Part shown: positions 25,533 through 36,020 of the stretch, piece after piece | Position numbering within the stretch: position 1 is the first letter of the stretch | Layout: every line of letters begins with the position of its first letter | DNA from: Cobetia marina | GTDB taxonomy: Bacteria > Pseudomonadota > Gammaproteobacteria > Pseudomonadales > Halomonadaceae | Direction of reading: 5' to 3' | Assembly: GCF_001720485.1 (NCBI RefSeq) | Contig: NZ_CP017114.1 | Span: forward strand, 3,596,001-3,660,000 | DNA length: 64,000 bases | Position numbers and translations under genes: made by a program | The notes under the pieces: generated by a model | The model's database searches: none | Told to the model about the DNA's origin: nothing | The model's input: only the letters and a program-made list of their open reading frames with translations

Positions 25533-27642
25533 GCAGGTCATGAGAGAGCGTTCCTCTTCCGCCCCCAGTCCCCTTCGGCTCACTCCCGGCAGAGCCTGCA
25601 GTCTGCTCACGCTGGCCCTGCTGGTGCTGGGCAGCCTCGCCCTCAACCGAGACGGCCTGAGTCTGATGCAGGGCCTGACCGCACTGTGGGCATCCCCCGA
25701 TGTCACGAATGCGGCCAGTCTCAGCCAGACGGATAGTGCCCTGCTCTCCGCCCAGCTGGTGGCCCATGTCAGCTGGTGGCCGCGATTGCTCTGCGCGCTG
25801 CTGGCCGGGGCTGCGCTGGGCATGGCGGGGGTGCTGATGCAGCAGGTGCTGCGCAACCCGCTGGCCGCGCCCACTACCCTTGGCGTTGCCAGTGGCGCGA
25901 GTCTGGCGATGATGCTGGCGACGCTGTTCGCCCCGGCGCTGATGGCCGGCACGGGTCTTGGAGGTGACGGCTTCCAGCTCGGCCGTGAATGGGTCGCGCT
26001 GGCCGGTGGCCTGGCCGCCATGGGGCTGGTATTCGCGCTGGCCTGGGCGCGCGGCATGTCACCGACCGTGGTGGTGCTGGCGGGTCTGGTGGTCAACCTC
26101 TACATCGGCGCGCTGGGCATGGTGCTGTTGCTGTTCCATCAGGAAGCCCTGCACGGCACCCTGGTATGGGGCGCAGGCTCGCTGGCGCAGAACGGCTGGG
26201 ACGGCGTGACCACGCTGATCACCCGTCTGCTGCCGGGCATGCTGCTGGCACTGGTGCTGATGCGCCCGCTGGCGGTACTGGATCTCGACGAGGCCAATGC
26301 CAGAAGCCTGGGCGTCTCGCTGCGCAAGCTGCGTCTGATGAGCCTGGGGCTGGCGGTATTCCTGAGCGCCCGCGTGGTCAGCGTGCTGGGCATCATCGGC
26401 TTCATCGGCCTGGCCGCGCCGGCCTGCGTGCGTCTGATGGGCGCACGCCGCCTGGGTCAGCGCCTGCTGTGGGCACCGCTGTTCGGGGCACTGCTGCTGG
26501 CGGTGACGGACCTGGTGGTCGCCAGTCTCGATGGCCTGCTGCCCAACCTGATTCCCACCGGCGCGATGACGGCGGCCCTCGGCGCGCCGCTGCTGCTGTG
26601 GCTGATTCCGCGCCTGAAGATGGCGCAGGGAGCAGGCCCCGCCAGTCATCACGGCATGTCACTGACACATCGTCATCCCCGCCCCGATCGCCTGCTGGGC
26701 TGGCTGCTGGCAGGCGTCATCATCGCCCTGCTGCTGGCGCTTCTCGTCGGCAATGGCGCCGATGGCTGGACGCTTGGCGGTGACATGCTCCAACAGTTGC
26801 TGGCGGGCCAGACCAGCGTGCTGGACTTCCGTCTGCCACGCGTGCTGGCGGCGGCAGGCGCCGGCGTGCTGCTGGCCCTCGCCGGGACCCTGTTGCAGCG
26901 CCTGACCAGCAACCCGATGGCCAGCCCCGAGATTCTCGGCATCAGCGGCGGCACCGCCATCGCGTTGATGCTGACGCTGCTGCTGGTGCCGGAACCGGGC
27001 CAGCTGACCCTGCTGGGCGCGGGCGTCTGCGGGGCACTGGCCTGTCTGGCGCTGCTGGTGGCGCTCAATCATCGCAGTGGCTTCATTCCCGAACGCGTGC
27101 TGCTGTGCGGGGTGGCGATCACGGCGCTCTACGATGCGGTGCGCGGCATCATCCTCGCCGATGGGGACCCGCGCGGTCAGCAGATCCTGGCCTGGCTGTC
27201 CGGCTCCACCTACTACGTGGGCCTCTCCGCGGCGGTCGGCGTGCTCGCGCTGGCGATCGTCGCGGTGCTGCTGGTGCGCCCGCTGGCGCGCTGGCTGGAC
27301 ATCCTGCCGCTGGGCATGGCGAGCGCCAGTGCGCTGGGCATCGGCGTGACCCGCGCCCGTCTGGTGCTGCTGGGTGCGGTGGCGGTGCTCACCGCGCTGG
27401 CGACCCTGATCGTCGGCCCGCTATCCTTCGTCGGCCTGCTGGCCCCGCATCTGGCGCGTCTGCTGGGGCTGAGCCGCGCGCGAGAGCACATGCTCGGCGC
27501 GGTGCTGTGCGGGGCGCTGTTGATGGTGCTGGCGGACTGGCTGGGGCGCCAGCTGCTCTCTCCCTACGAGATCCCCGCCGGCCTGATGGCCTCGCTGATC
27601 GGCGGCAGCTACTTCCTGTGGAGCCTGCGCAAGTCGGGCTGA
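25519..27642 (+). CDS. fhuB: Ferric-hydroxamate permease, fused double-length FhuB
   Basis: A 707 aa inner membrane permease composed of two BtuC/FecCD-type halves fused head to tail (about residues 40-370 and 390-705), each with about ten membrane segments. Both halves show the family loops: RNPLAAPTTLGVASGAS in the first and SNPMASPEILGISGGT in the second, and GLAAPACVRLMG versus GLLAPHLARLLG near the ATPase-contact sites. Length fits FhuB (usually about 660 aa). GGGAGAG precedes ATG 25519, which overlaps the end of fhuD. It closes the iron block. Confidence 0.92.
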   Translation: MATPEQVMRERSSSAPSPLRLTPGRACSLLTLALLVLGSLALNRDGLSLMQGLTALWASPDVTNAASLSQTDSALLSAQLVAHVSWWPRLLCALLAGAALGMAGVLMQQVLRNPLAAPTTLGVASGASLAMMLATLFAPALMAGTGLGGDGFQLGREWVALAGGLAAMGLVFALAWARGMSPTVVVLAGLVVNLYIGALGMVLLLFHQEALHGTLVWGAGSLAQNGWDGVTTLITRLLPGMLLALVLMRPLAVLDLDEANARSLGVSLRKLRLMSLGLAVFLSARVVSVLGIIGFIGLAAPACVRLMGARRLGQRLLWAPLFGALLLAVTDLVVASLDGLLPNLIPTGAMTAALGAPLLLWLIPRLKMAQGAGPASHHGMSLTHRHPRPDRLLGWLLAGVIIALLLALLVGNGADGWTLGGDMLQQLLAGQTSVLDFRLPRVLAAAGAGVLLALAGTLLQRLTSNPMASPEILGISGGTAIALMLTLLLVPEPGQLTLLGAGVCGALACLALLVALNHRSGFIPERVLLCGVAITALYDAVRGIILADGDPRGQQILAWLSGSTYYVGLSAAVGVLALAIVAVLLVRPLARWLDILPLGMASASALGIGVTRARLVLLGAVAVLTALATLIVGPLSFVGLLAPHLARLLGLSRAREHMLGAVLCGALLMVLADWLGRQLLSPYEIPAGLMASLIGGSYFLWSLRKSG

Positions 27643-27667
27643 GTCGCTCTCGTTGAGAGGCCTCACC

Positions 27668-27712
27668 GCCAGAAGACACGACGCCAGAAAATACGAAGCC
27701 AGAAGACACGAC
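27668..27712. repeat. 3 x 15 bp tandem repeat after fhuB
   Basis: Units at 27668, 27683 and 27698: GCCAGAAGACACGAC, GCCAGAAAATACGAA, GCCAGAAGACACGAC. First and third are identical. They lie between the fhuB stop and its terminator hairpin. Confidence 0.88.
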
Positions 27713-27745
27713 GCCCGCGACCTCCTGATCGCGGGCTTCGTGTTT
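27713..27745 (+). terminator. Terminator of the fhu operon
   Basis: GCCCGCGA/TCGCGGGC arms with an 8 nt loop, followed by TTCGTGTTTC and a T-rich stretch. Located between convergent fhuB and purU. Confidence 0.7.
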
Positions 27746-27772
27746 CAGCGTTTCTGTTTTCGCAATCTGCAC

Positions 27773-28648
27773 TCAGTTGCCGAACACCACCGTGCGCCTG
27801 TCATGCAGGAAGACGCGGCGCTCGAGGTGATAACGCACGCCACGCGACAGGGTCAGGCACTCGATATCCCGGCCCTTGGCGATCAGGTCTTCCGGATAGT
27901 GGGCGTGATCCACCGTCTCGACGCCCTGGGTGATGATCGGCCCTTCATCGAGATCATCGTTGATGTAGTGCGCGGTGGCACCGACCAGCTTGACGCCCTT
28001 CTCGTAGGCCTGGTGATAGGGGCGCGCGCCCTTGAAGCCCGGCAGCAGCGAGTGGTGGATGTTGATCGCCCGCCCCGAGAGCTTCTCGCACATGTCGCTT
28101 GACAGCACCTGCATGTAGCGCGCCAGAATCACCAGCTCGGCACCGGTGTCCTGCACGATCTGCCACACCTGCGCTTCCTGCTCGGCCTTGGTCTCGGCGG
28201 TGATCGGCAGGTGGTGATAGGGCAGGCCATGCCACTCGGCCAGCGGCGCCATGTCCGGGTGGTTGGAGATGACGGCGGTGATGTCCATCGGCAGCTGGCC
28301 GATGCGATGCCGATAGAGCAGGTCGTTCAGGCAGTGGTCCGAGCGCGAGACCATGATGACCACCTTCATGCGCTCCTCCGGCGCACTCAGGCTGACATCC
28401 ATCTCGAAGTCGGCGGCACGCGTGCCCAGGCCCTGCTCGAAACCGGCGGCGTCAAAGCTGTCGCTGAGTTCGCCGACCTCGGTCTGGGGCCGGAATTCGG
28501 CCCGGATGAAGAAGCGCCCCGACAGGCGGTCATCGAAGGAATTGAGCTCGGTGATATAGCAGCCCTGCTCACGCAGGTAGCGTGTCACGACGTCCACCGT
28601 GCCGATACGGCTGGGACATTGGGCGGTCAGAATCCAGGTATCACGCAT
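27773..28648 (-). CDS. purU: Formyltetrahydrofolate deformylase
   Basis: A 291 aa enzyme that hydrolyses 10-formyl-THF to THF and formate. An ACT-like regulatory domain occupies about residues 1-85 (TWILTAQCPSRIGTVDVV). The formyltransferase-like catalytic domain follows, with ISNHPDMAPLAEWHGLPYHHLP (ISNHPD and HGLPYHHLP), ARYMQVLS, the catalytic NIHHSLLPGFKGARPYHQA region and GATAHYINDDLDEGPII (GATAHYINDDLDEGP). It is the last gene of the glyA-soxBDAG-purU group, where its job is to release THF and formate from the one-carbon units made by sarcosine oxidase. Separated from soxG by a 220 bp gap with a hairpin. Confidence 0.95.
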   Translation of the reverse strand: MRDTWILTAQCPSRIGTVDVVTRYLREQGCYITELNSFDDRLSGRFFIRAEFRPQTEVGELSDSFDAAGFEQGLGTRAADFEMDVSLSAPEERMKVVIMVSRSDHCLNDLLYRHRIGQLPMDITAVISNHPDMAPLAEWHGLPYHHLPITAETKAEQEAQVWQIVQDTGAELVILARYMQVLSSDMCEKLSGRAINIHHSLLPGFKGARPYHQAYEKGVKLVGATAHYINDDLDEGPIITQGVETVDHAHYPEDLIAKGRDIECLTLSRGVRYHLERRVFLHDRRTVVFGN

Positions 28649-28740
28649 ACATAGGTGCCTGTCATGTAAGGATTATTCATTGTTGGAAGCTGCAACGTCA
28701 GGGTTGCATCCGGGGCCCTGCGCGACAAACCAATATTATT

Positions 28741-28773
28741 GAGGCGGGCTTCAGTATTTCTGAAGCCCGCCTC
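28741..28773. terminator. Hairpin between soxG and purU
   Basis: Perfect 14 bp arms GAGGCGGGCTTCAG/CTGAAGCCCGCCTC with loop TATTT. On the minus strand it follows soxG by about 95 bp. T content afterwards is modest, so it may attenuate rather than end transcription into purU. Confidence 0.65.
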
Positions 28774-28867
28774 CTGGCCCGGGCAAGGCCCCTGGCAGCC
28801 GATTCAGGTCATGGCGTGCGCCTGCGACAGACCTCCCTCCAGACGCAGATCCCGCCAGACGCAGATC

Positions 28868-29569
28868 TCAGGCCTTGATGCAGACCCCGAATTCCTCGCT
28901 GGCATCCAGCAGCCAGCGGCCGAGGTAATCGGCGAAGCTTCTGCGCACCACCAGCTCGAATTCGCTCTCGCTGACGCGGCGCAGCACCAGCGTCGCCTTG
29001 GCGAACACCGCCGGTACGCCCCGCCCGACCGGGAAGGCTCGCGGGTGCACATCGGTAGGCGTCGACTTCATCAGCACCTGACGCGCCTGGTCGCCACTCA
29101 GCGAGATGACGGTCTGGCCACCACTGACGTTGACCACCTGATAGCGCCCCGAAAGCCGCTCATGCAGCGCCTTCTCGACAGCGAAGGCTTCCTCGCCGGG
29201 CACCAGGATCAGCCACTCATCCGGTGACAGCCACTGGATCGAGCGACCGCCCTCATTCTGGTGGAGAGTTGCCGGTGTCAGCGGCAGCGCCAGACCCAAC
29301 GCCGCCTCGACACCCTCGGCGAAGCCCGGCTGCGCGGGGTCACCGCGCAGCGTCAGATGACCGAGAAACGCCTTCTCCTGCAGCACGACGCCGGCATCAC
29401 CGTCATCGCGGGCCGTGAACAGATGCGCCAGCGGCGAACGGGCGCTCTGAGCGTGAACTTCAGGCGTCGGGCGCTGGTCGATCACTGACGTCTGAGAACT
29501 TGTCATGTCCTGCGGCTGCGCCTCGACGGCGGCACCCGCTTGCGGGTCGAGTGTGGTGGCATCAGACAT
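28868..29569 (-). CDS. soxG: Sarcosine oxidase gamma subunit
   Basis: A 233 aa subunit of heterotetrameric sarcosine oxidase. After a 45-residue Ala/Gln-rich N-terminus come conserved parts: SPLAHLFTARDD, KAFLGHLTLRGD, WLSPDEWLILVPG, VVNVSGGQTVISLSGDQARQVL (in part) and the C-terminal RRSFADYLGRWLLDA. The gamma subunit resembles aminomethyltransferase-like folds and supports complex assembly. The start at 29569 overlaps the soxA stop by 8 nt, and GGGGAG precedes it. Somewhat longer than the usual 200 aa because of the N-terminal extension. Confidence 0.93.
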   Translation of the reverse strand: MSDATTLDPQAGAAVEAQPQDMTSSQTSVIDQRPTPEVHAQSARSPLAHLFTARDDGDAGVVLQEKAFLGHLTLRGDPAQPGFAEGVEAALGLALPLTPATLHQNEGGRSIQWLSPDEWLILVPGEEAFAVEKALHERLSGRYQVVNVSGGQTVISLSGDQARQVLMKSTPTDVHPRAFPVGRGVPAVFAKATLVLRRVSESEFELVVRRSFADYLGRWLLDASEEFGVCIKA

Positions 29570-32500
29570 GCTGGCGCTCCCCTTTCTTGTCGTAGAACAC
29601 CGGTGAGGTGATTTCGGCTTCCAGCGTCGTGCCATCGGCCTGCGGCAGGAACACCGTCTCGCCGATACGCTTGGCACCGCCCTTGACCACCGCCAGCGCG
29701 AAGCCATGTCCCAGCGTCGGGCTGTAGTAGCTGGAGGTCACGTGGCCGACCATCGGCATCGGGATGGCGTGCTCCGGGTCGAAGACGATCTGCGAGCCTT
29801 CCGGCAGCACGATGCGCTCATCGCCGGCCTTCTTGCGCGTCGGAATCAGGCCGACCATCTGCTTGCGGTCGTCGCGACGGGTATCCGGACGCGACAGCGC
29901 ACGCTTGCCGATCCAGGAATACGGCTTGTTGTAGCCGACACACCACTGCATGCCGAGGTCTTCCGGGGTGATCGAGCCATCGGTGTCCTGACCGACGATG
30001 ATGAAGCCCTTCTCGGCGCGCAGCACGTGCATGGTCTCGGTGCCGTAGGGCGTGAGGCCGTACTGCTTGCCGCACTCGAACAGACGCTTCCAGACATGCA
30101 GCCCGTAGTTGGCCGGCACGTTGAGCTCGTAGGACAGCTCGCCGGTGAAGGAGATGCGGAAGATGCGCCCGGGAATGTCGGCGATCAGCCCTTCACGGAC
30201 TTCCATGAACTTGAAGCTGTCGCGGTCGAGGTCGATATCGGTCAGCTCGCCGACCAGCGCACGCGCCTCGGGGCCGGTGACGGTCAGGGTCGCCCAGTGA
30301 TCGGTGACGCTGGTCATCTGCACGTCCAGCTCCGGCCATTCGGTCTGGTGCCACAGTTCCAGCCACTCAAGGATCGAGGCCGCGCCACCGGTGGTGGTGG
30401 TCATCAGGAAGTGGTCTTCGGCCAGACAGGTGGTGACACCGTCGTCCATCACCATGCCGTCGTCGTGACACATCAGGCCGTAGCGCGCCTTGCCGACGCC
30501 CAGCTTGGCCCAGGCGTTGGTGTAGATGCGGTTGAGGAATTCGCGCGCATCGCGACCGGTGATGTCGATCTTGCCCAGGGTCGAGGCATCCAGCACGCCG
30601 ACCTTCTCGCGCACCGCCAGACACTCGCGCTCGACGGCGGCATGCATGTCCTCACTGCCCTGCGGGTAGTACCAGGGGCGCTTCCACTGGCCGACATCCT
30701 CGAACTTGGCGCCTTGCGCCACGTGCCATTCGTGCATCGCGGTGTAGCGGATCGGGTCGAACAGCTCGCCGCAGTGACGGCCGACGATGGCGCCGAAGGT
30801 CACCGGTGTGTAGTTGGGGCGGAATACGGTGGTGCCGGTGTCGGGGATGGTCTGCCCCAGACAGCGCGCGGCGACCGCCATGCCGTTGATGTTGCCCAGC
30901 TTGCCCTGGTCGGTGCCGAAGCCCATCGCGGTGTAGCGCTTGACGTGCTCGATGGACTCGAAGCCTTCGCGGGTGGCTAGCTCGATCCCGGCGGCAGTGA
31001 CGTCGTTCTGCAGATCGACAAACTGCTTGGGTGCGCGTGCGGTGGGCTTGTCATGCGGCACCTGATAGAGCGGCAGCATCGGGGATTCCGCAAGCTCGGA
31101 CACCGCTGGCACCTCGGCCTGGGCGATCTCGAACTCGCAGGCTTCCACCGCGGCGACACCGCTGGCATAGGCCGCGACCAGCGCATCTTCCAGCGCGAAG
31201 CTGCCATTGGCGGCGCCGCAGGCATCGAAGCCCTTGAGCATCGGTGCGCCCAGCGCCGGCAGGAAGCCGTGGATCTCATCACTCCATACCGGACGCGCGC
31301 CGGTGTGCGCCGCCAGGTGAACCACCGGGCTGTAGCCGCCGGAACTGGCGATGGTGTCGCAGGCGAGCTCTTCCACCGCCCCCGTCACGCTGAAGGCATC
31401 GATATCGATGGCCGCGATGCGCGCGCCTGTCACGCGGCGCTCGCCCTTGGCCTCGATCACGGCGGCGCCGGCGATGATGCGGATGCCCGCGGCACGCGCC
31501 GCCTCGACCATCACGCCGGAGGGCGCCGGACGCGCATCGGCGATCGCGACCACCTCACGACCGGCCGCCTTCCATGCCAGCGCCGCGCGATAGGCGTGGT
31601 CGTTGTTGACCGACAGCACCAGCTTGTTGCCGGCGGCGACGCCGTAACGGGTCAGATAGGTGGTGACGGCACCGGCCAGCAGGTTGCCCGGCACATCGTT
31701 GTGGCTGTAGACCAGCGGCCGCTCGTGGGCACCGGTGGCCATGATAGCGCGGTGGGCGCGCACGCGATGCAGACGGGAGCGTGCCTGCTGGGCGCCACGG
31801 GCATTGCGCGGCGCGAGATCGGCCTGATGCTCGGTGCGGCGCTCGTGCAGGGTCACGAAGTTGTGATCGTGATAGCCGTTGGCGGTGGTGCGCGGCAGCA
31901 GCTGCACATCCTCACAGGCGTCGAGTTCCGCAAGCACCGCGTCACGCCATTCGATGGCCGGCTTGCCGTCCAGGGTCTGATCGAGACAGTCCGCCGACAT
32001 GGAGAGCAGTGAGCCACCCAGCTCTTCCTGCTCGTCACACAGGATGACACGCGCGCCACTGCGGGCCGCGACCAGCGCCGCCATCAGGCCCGCCGGGCCG
32101 GAGCCGATCACCAGCACATCGGTGTGCTGATGCAGGTGATCATAGATGTCCGGGTCGTCCTCGAGCGGAGAACGCCCGAGACCGGCGGCCTTGCGGATGT
32201 ACTTTTCATACGTCATCCACAGCGAGGCCGGCGCCATGAAGGTCTTGTAGTAGAAGCCCGGCGGCATGAACTTGCCGCCCAGCTTGCCGACCTGCGGCAG
32301 GAAACGGCTCATCAGGTCCTTCTGGGCCTTGACCCAGCCGCTGACGGCGTGGGCTTCCAGGCCGTCGTAAAGCGCCTGCTGGGTGGCACGCACGTTGGGC
32401 ACCTGGCCCGCTTCGGTGCTGCCCAGCTGCAGGATGGCGTTGGGCTCTTCGGCACCGGCGGCGACCAGGCCCCGCGGACGCGCATACTTGAAGCTGGCGT

Positions 32501-32669
32501 TGAGCACATCGAGGCCGTTGGCCATCAGCGCCGAGGCGAGGGTATCGCCTGCCAGGCCCTGATAACGCTTGCCATTGAAGGTGAAGGTCAGCGGCGTGGC
32601 GCGATCGATGCGTCCACCCGAGGCGAGACGTCGCGGGGCAGCGGCGGTCTGGTGGTCTTGCTGGCTCAT
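29562..32669 (-). CDS. soxA: Sarcosine oxidase alpha subunit
   Basis: The 1035 aa alpha subunit. An N-terminal ferredoxin-like region (about 20-110) is followed by an NAD-binding Rossmann domain (DVLVIGSGPAGLMAALVAAR, about 184-203) and a C-terminal aminomethyltransferase/GcvT-like domain (from about 620: WHVAQGAKFEDVGQWKRPWYYP, shown here as FEDVGQWKRPWYYP) that transfers the methyl group to THF as 5,10-methylene-THF. It works with SoxB to convert sarcosine to glycine with hydrogen peroxide formation. Starts inside the soxD stop (4 nt overlap), ends inside soxG. Confidence 0.96.
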   Translation of the reverse strand: MSQQDHQTAAAPRRLASGGRIDRATPLTFTFNGKRYQGLAGDTLASALMANGLDVLNASFKYARPRGLVAAGAEEPNAILQLGSTEAGQVPNVRATQQALYDGLEAHAVSGWVKAQKDLMSRFLPQVGKLGGKFMPPGFYYKTFMAPASLWMTYEKYIRKAAGLGRSPLEDDPDIYDHLHQHTDVLVIGSGPAGLMAALVAARSGARVILCDEQEELGGSLLSMSADCLDQTLDGKPAIEWRDAVLAELDACEDVQLLPRTTANGYHDHNFVTLHERRTEHQADLAPRNARGAQQARSRLHRVRAHRAIMATGAHERPLVYSHNDVPGNLLAGAVTTYLTRYGVAAGNKLVLSVNNDHAYRAALAWKAAGREVVAIADARPAPSGVMVEAARAAGIRIIAGAAVIEAKGERRVTGARIAAIDIDAFSVTGAVEELACDTIASSGGYSPVVHLAAHTGARPVWSDEIHGFLPALGAPMLKGFDACGAANGSFALEDALVAAYASGVAAVEACEFEIAQAEVPAVSELAESPMLPLYQVPHDKPTARAPKQFVDLQNDVTAAGIELATREGFESIEHVKRYTAMGFGTDQGKLGNINGMAVAARCLGQTIPDTGTTVFRPNYTPVTFGAIVGRHCGELFDPIRYTAMHEWHVAQGAKFEDVGQWKRPWYYPQGSEDMHAAVERECLAVREKVGVLDASTLGKIDITGRDAREFLNRIYTNAWAKLGVGKARYGLMCHDDGMVMDDGVTTCLAEDHFLMTTTTGGAASILEWLELWHQTEWPELDVQMTSVTDHWATLTVTGPEARALVGELTDIDLDRDSFKFMEVREGLIADIPGRIFRISFTGELSYELNVPANYGLHVWKRLFECGKQYGLTPYGTETMHVLRAEKGFIIVGQDTDGSITPEDLGMQWCVGYNKPYSWIGKRALSRPDTRRDDRKQMVGLIPTRKKAGDERIVLPEGSQIVFDPEHAIPMPMVGHVTSSYYSPTLGHGFALAVVKGGAKRIGETVFLPQADGTTLEAEITSPVFYDKKGERQHV

Positions 32670-32992
32670 GCGCTCACCCCCTTGGCTTGCGTGGTCGGAT
32701 CGGCTTTCGTCTCACCGGTGATGGTGGGCTGCTCGCCCATGCGATAGGTCTCGAGAATCTCGTAGGTCACGGTGTGGCGGGTGATGTTGAAATACTTGCG
32801 ACAGCCCACGGCGTGGATCCACAGCTCGTGATGAACGCCACGCGGGTTGTTGCGGAAGAACAGATAATCCCCCCACTCGGCATCGGAGCAGGCTTCGGGG
32901 TCCTTCGGGCGCTCGATATGCGCCTGGCCCTTGACGTGGAATTCCTCTTCCTCGCGCAGCTCGCCGCAGTAGGGACAGAAGATATGCATCAT
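32666..32992 (-). CDS. soxD: Sarcosine oxidase delta subunit
   Basis: A 108 aa zinc subunit of sarcosine oxidase. CPYCGELREEEEF holds the first pair of cysteines and HAVGCRKYFNITRHT the third cysteine and histidine, which together bind zinc. The family hallmark DYLFFRNNPRGVHHELW is present (here DYLFFRNNPRG). Two adjacent ATG codons exist at 32992 and 32989; AGGAG 10 nt upstream favours the first. Between soxB (25 bp) and soxA (4 nt overlap). Confidence 0.95.
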   Translation of the reverse strand: MMHIFCPYCGELREEEEFHVKGQAHIERPKDPEACSDAEWGDYLFFRNNPRGVHHELWIHAVGCRKYFNITRHTVTYEILETYRMGEQPTITGETKADPTTQAKGVSA

Positions 32993-33017
32993 GGTCGGTC
33001 GTCTCCTGACGGCAGGT

Positions 33018-34268
33018 TCAGTGCGCGACGCCGGCGGCGCCATGTTCGTCGATCAGCTTGCCCGTGTTGAAACGGTCATAGGAGAAGGGTTCTGCCAGCG
33101 GATGGGTGCGCCCCTTGGCCAGTGTCCAGGCAAAGACGTTGCCGGAACCCGGCGTGGCCTTGAAGCCACCGGTGCCCCAACCGCAGTTGAAATAGAGCCC
33201 CTTCACGGGCGTCTTGGAAATGATCGGGCAGGCGTCCGGACAGGTGTCGACGATGCCGCCCCACTGACGGTTCATGCGCACCCGCGAGAAGATCGGGAAC
33301 ATCTCGACGATGGCCTGCAGGGTGTGCTCGATGGTCGGGTAGCTGCCACGCTGGCCGTAGCCCACGTAGCCGTCGATGCCGGCCCCGATGACCAGGTCAC
33401 CCTTGTCGGACTGGCTGACATAGCCGTGGACGTGGTTGGACATCACCACGGTGTCGAGAATCGGCTTGAGCGGTTCGGACACCAGCGCCTGCAGCGGGTG
33501 GGATTCCAGCGGCAGACGGAAGCCGGCCTTCTCGGCCATCACCCCGGAGTTGCCGGCGGTGACCACGCCGACACGCTTGGCACCGATGAAGCCGCGCGAG
33601 GTTTCCACCCCGACGATGGCACCATCCTGCTTGCGGAACCCGGTGACCTCGGTCTGCTGGATCAGGTCGACGCCAAGGCTGTCGGCACCGCGCGCGAAGC
33701 CCCAGGCCACGGCGTCGTGACGCGCCACGCCACCGCGCGGCTGCCAGGAGGCGCCGAGAATCGGATAGCGTGCCCGGCTGGAGCAGTCCATCGCCGGTAC
33801 CAGTTCCTGCACCTGCCGGGTGTCCAGCACCTCGCCGTCGATGCCCTGCAGACGGTTGGCGTTCACGCGGCGCTGGATGTCACGCATGTCCTGCAGGGTG
33901 TGACCCAGGTTGAGCACGCCACGCTGGGAGAACATCACGTTGTAGTTCAGGTCCTGGGACAGGCCTTCCCACAGCTTCATGGAGTGCTCGTAGAGCGCCG
34001 CCGCCTCGTCCCACAGATAGTTGGAGCGCACCAGGGTGGTGTTGCGCGCGGTGTTGCCGCCGCCCAGCCAGCCCTTCTCGATCACCGCGACATTGGTGAT
34101 GCCGTGTTCCTTGGCCAGGTAGTAGGCCGTGGCCAGTCCATGCCCGCCGCCACCGACGATGATGACGTCGTATTCCTTCTTGGGTTCTGGGCTACGCCAG
34201 ACCTTCTGCCAGTTCTCATGGTGGCTGAGCGCATGCTTGACCAGCCCGAATCCCGAGTAACGCTGCAT
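33018..34268 (-). CDS. soxB: Sarcosine oxidase beta subunit
   Basis: The 416 aa catalytic subunit. The FAD Rossmann motif is [18 protein letters not shown] (about residues 35-52). The histidine in [13 protein letters not shown] (His at about 174) is the expected site of covalent FMN attachment in heterotetrameric enzymes. Typical further motifs are [20 protein letters not shown] (in part) and the late [18 protein letters not shown] (in part). It oxidises sarcosine and delivers electrons to O2. GAGGAGGG precedes ATG 34268. Follows glyA by about 140 bp. Confidence 0.96.
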   Translation of the reverse strand: MQRYSGFGLVKHALSHHENWQKVWRSPEPKKEYDVIIVGGGGHGLATAYYLAKEHGITNVAVIEKGWLGGGNTARNTTLVRSNYLWDEAAALYEHSMKLWEGLSQDLNYNVMFSQRGVLNLGHTLQDMRDIQRRVNANRLQGIDGEVLDTRQVQELVPAMDCSSRARYPILGASWQPRGGVARHDAVAWGFARGADSLGVDLIQQTEVTGFRKQDGAIVGVETSRGFIGAKRVGVVTAGNSGVMAEKAGFRLPLESHPLQALVSEPLKPILDTVVMSNHVHGYVSQSDKGDLVIGAGIDGYVGYGQRGSYPTIEHTLQAIVEMFPIFSRVRMNRQWGGIVDTCPDACPIISKTPVKGLYFNCGWGTGGFKATPGSGNVFAWTLAKGRTHPLAEPFSYDRFNTGKLIDEHGAAGVAH

Positions 34269-34319
34269 TTGCCACCCTCCTCACATCTTTGCCACCGCAA
34301 GCGCTGTCCGGTGCTCTCG

Positions 34320-34357
34320 CCCGAGTGATGTCTGTTGTTGTCACCCGAGTGATGTCT
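34320..34357. repeat. Direct repeat in the glyA-soxB gap
   Basis: CCCGAGTGATGTCT occurs at 34320-34333 and 34344-34357, 24 bp apart start to start. It lies 50-90 bp upstream of soxB. Could be a pair of regulator half-sites or a slipped duplication. Confidence 0.6.
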
Positions 34358-34409
34358 CTGCGCTTGCGGCATGTGTCGTGGTTATCGTTGTCTCTCGCCA
34401 GCGCCCTGT

Positions 34410-35720
<1,311 letters not shown>

Positions 35721-35965
35721 TGCGCGCCTCCGGTTATCGGATGTTGTCGTTGGAAATGCAGAGGGGTCATGGGGACCCGGCAGGTCAAACCTTGAAGATG
35801 TGCTCCGATACTAGCCCCGCCCCTGACGGGCAGGCTGCTTGTCAGCGTCACCGTGCAGTGCGAATGCGACATGCCTGCGCAGATGCGACTCGGGCTGGCG
35901 CCACAAGGCAGGTATGCTAGCGACAGGCATATGCGAAGATACGCAGACAGCAAGGGCTGTCGCGC

Positions 35966-36005
35966 TCAGGGCGAAACGGGAAGACTCAGGGCGAAACGGG
36001 AAGAC
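35966..36005. repeat. 2 x 20 bp perfect tandem repeat
   Basis: TCAGGGCGAAACGGGAAGAC occurs twice head to tail at 35966-35985 and 35986-36005. The second copy ends 15 bp before the AEC transporter start and abuts its ribosome binding site. Confidence 0.92.
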
Positions 36006-36020
36006 AAGGAGGAAGGTGGC

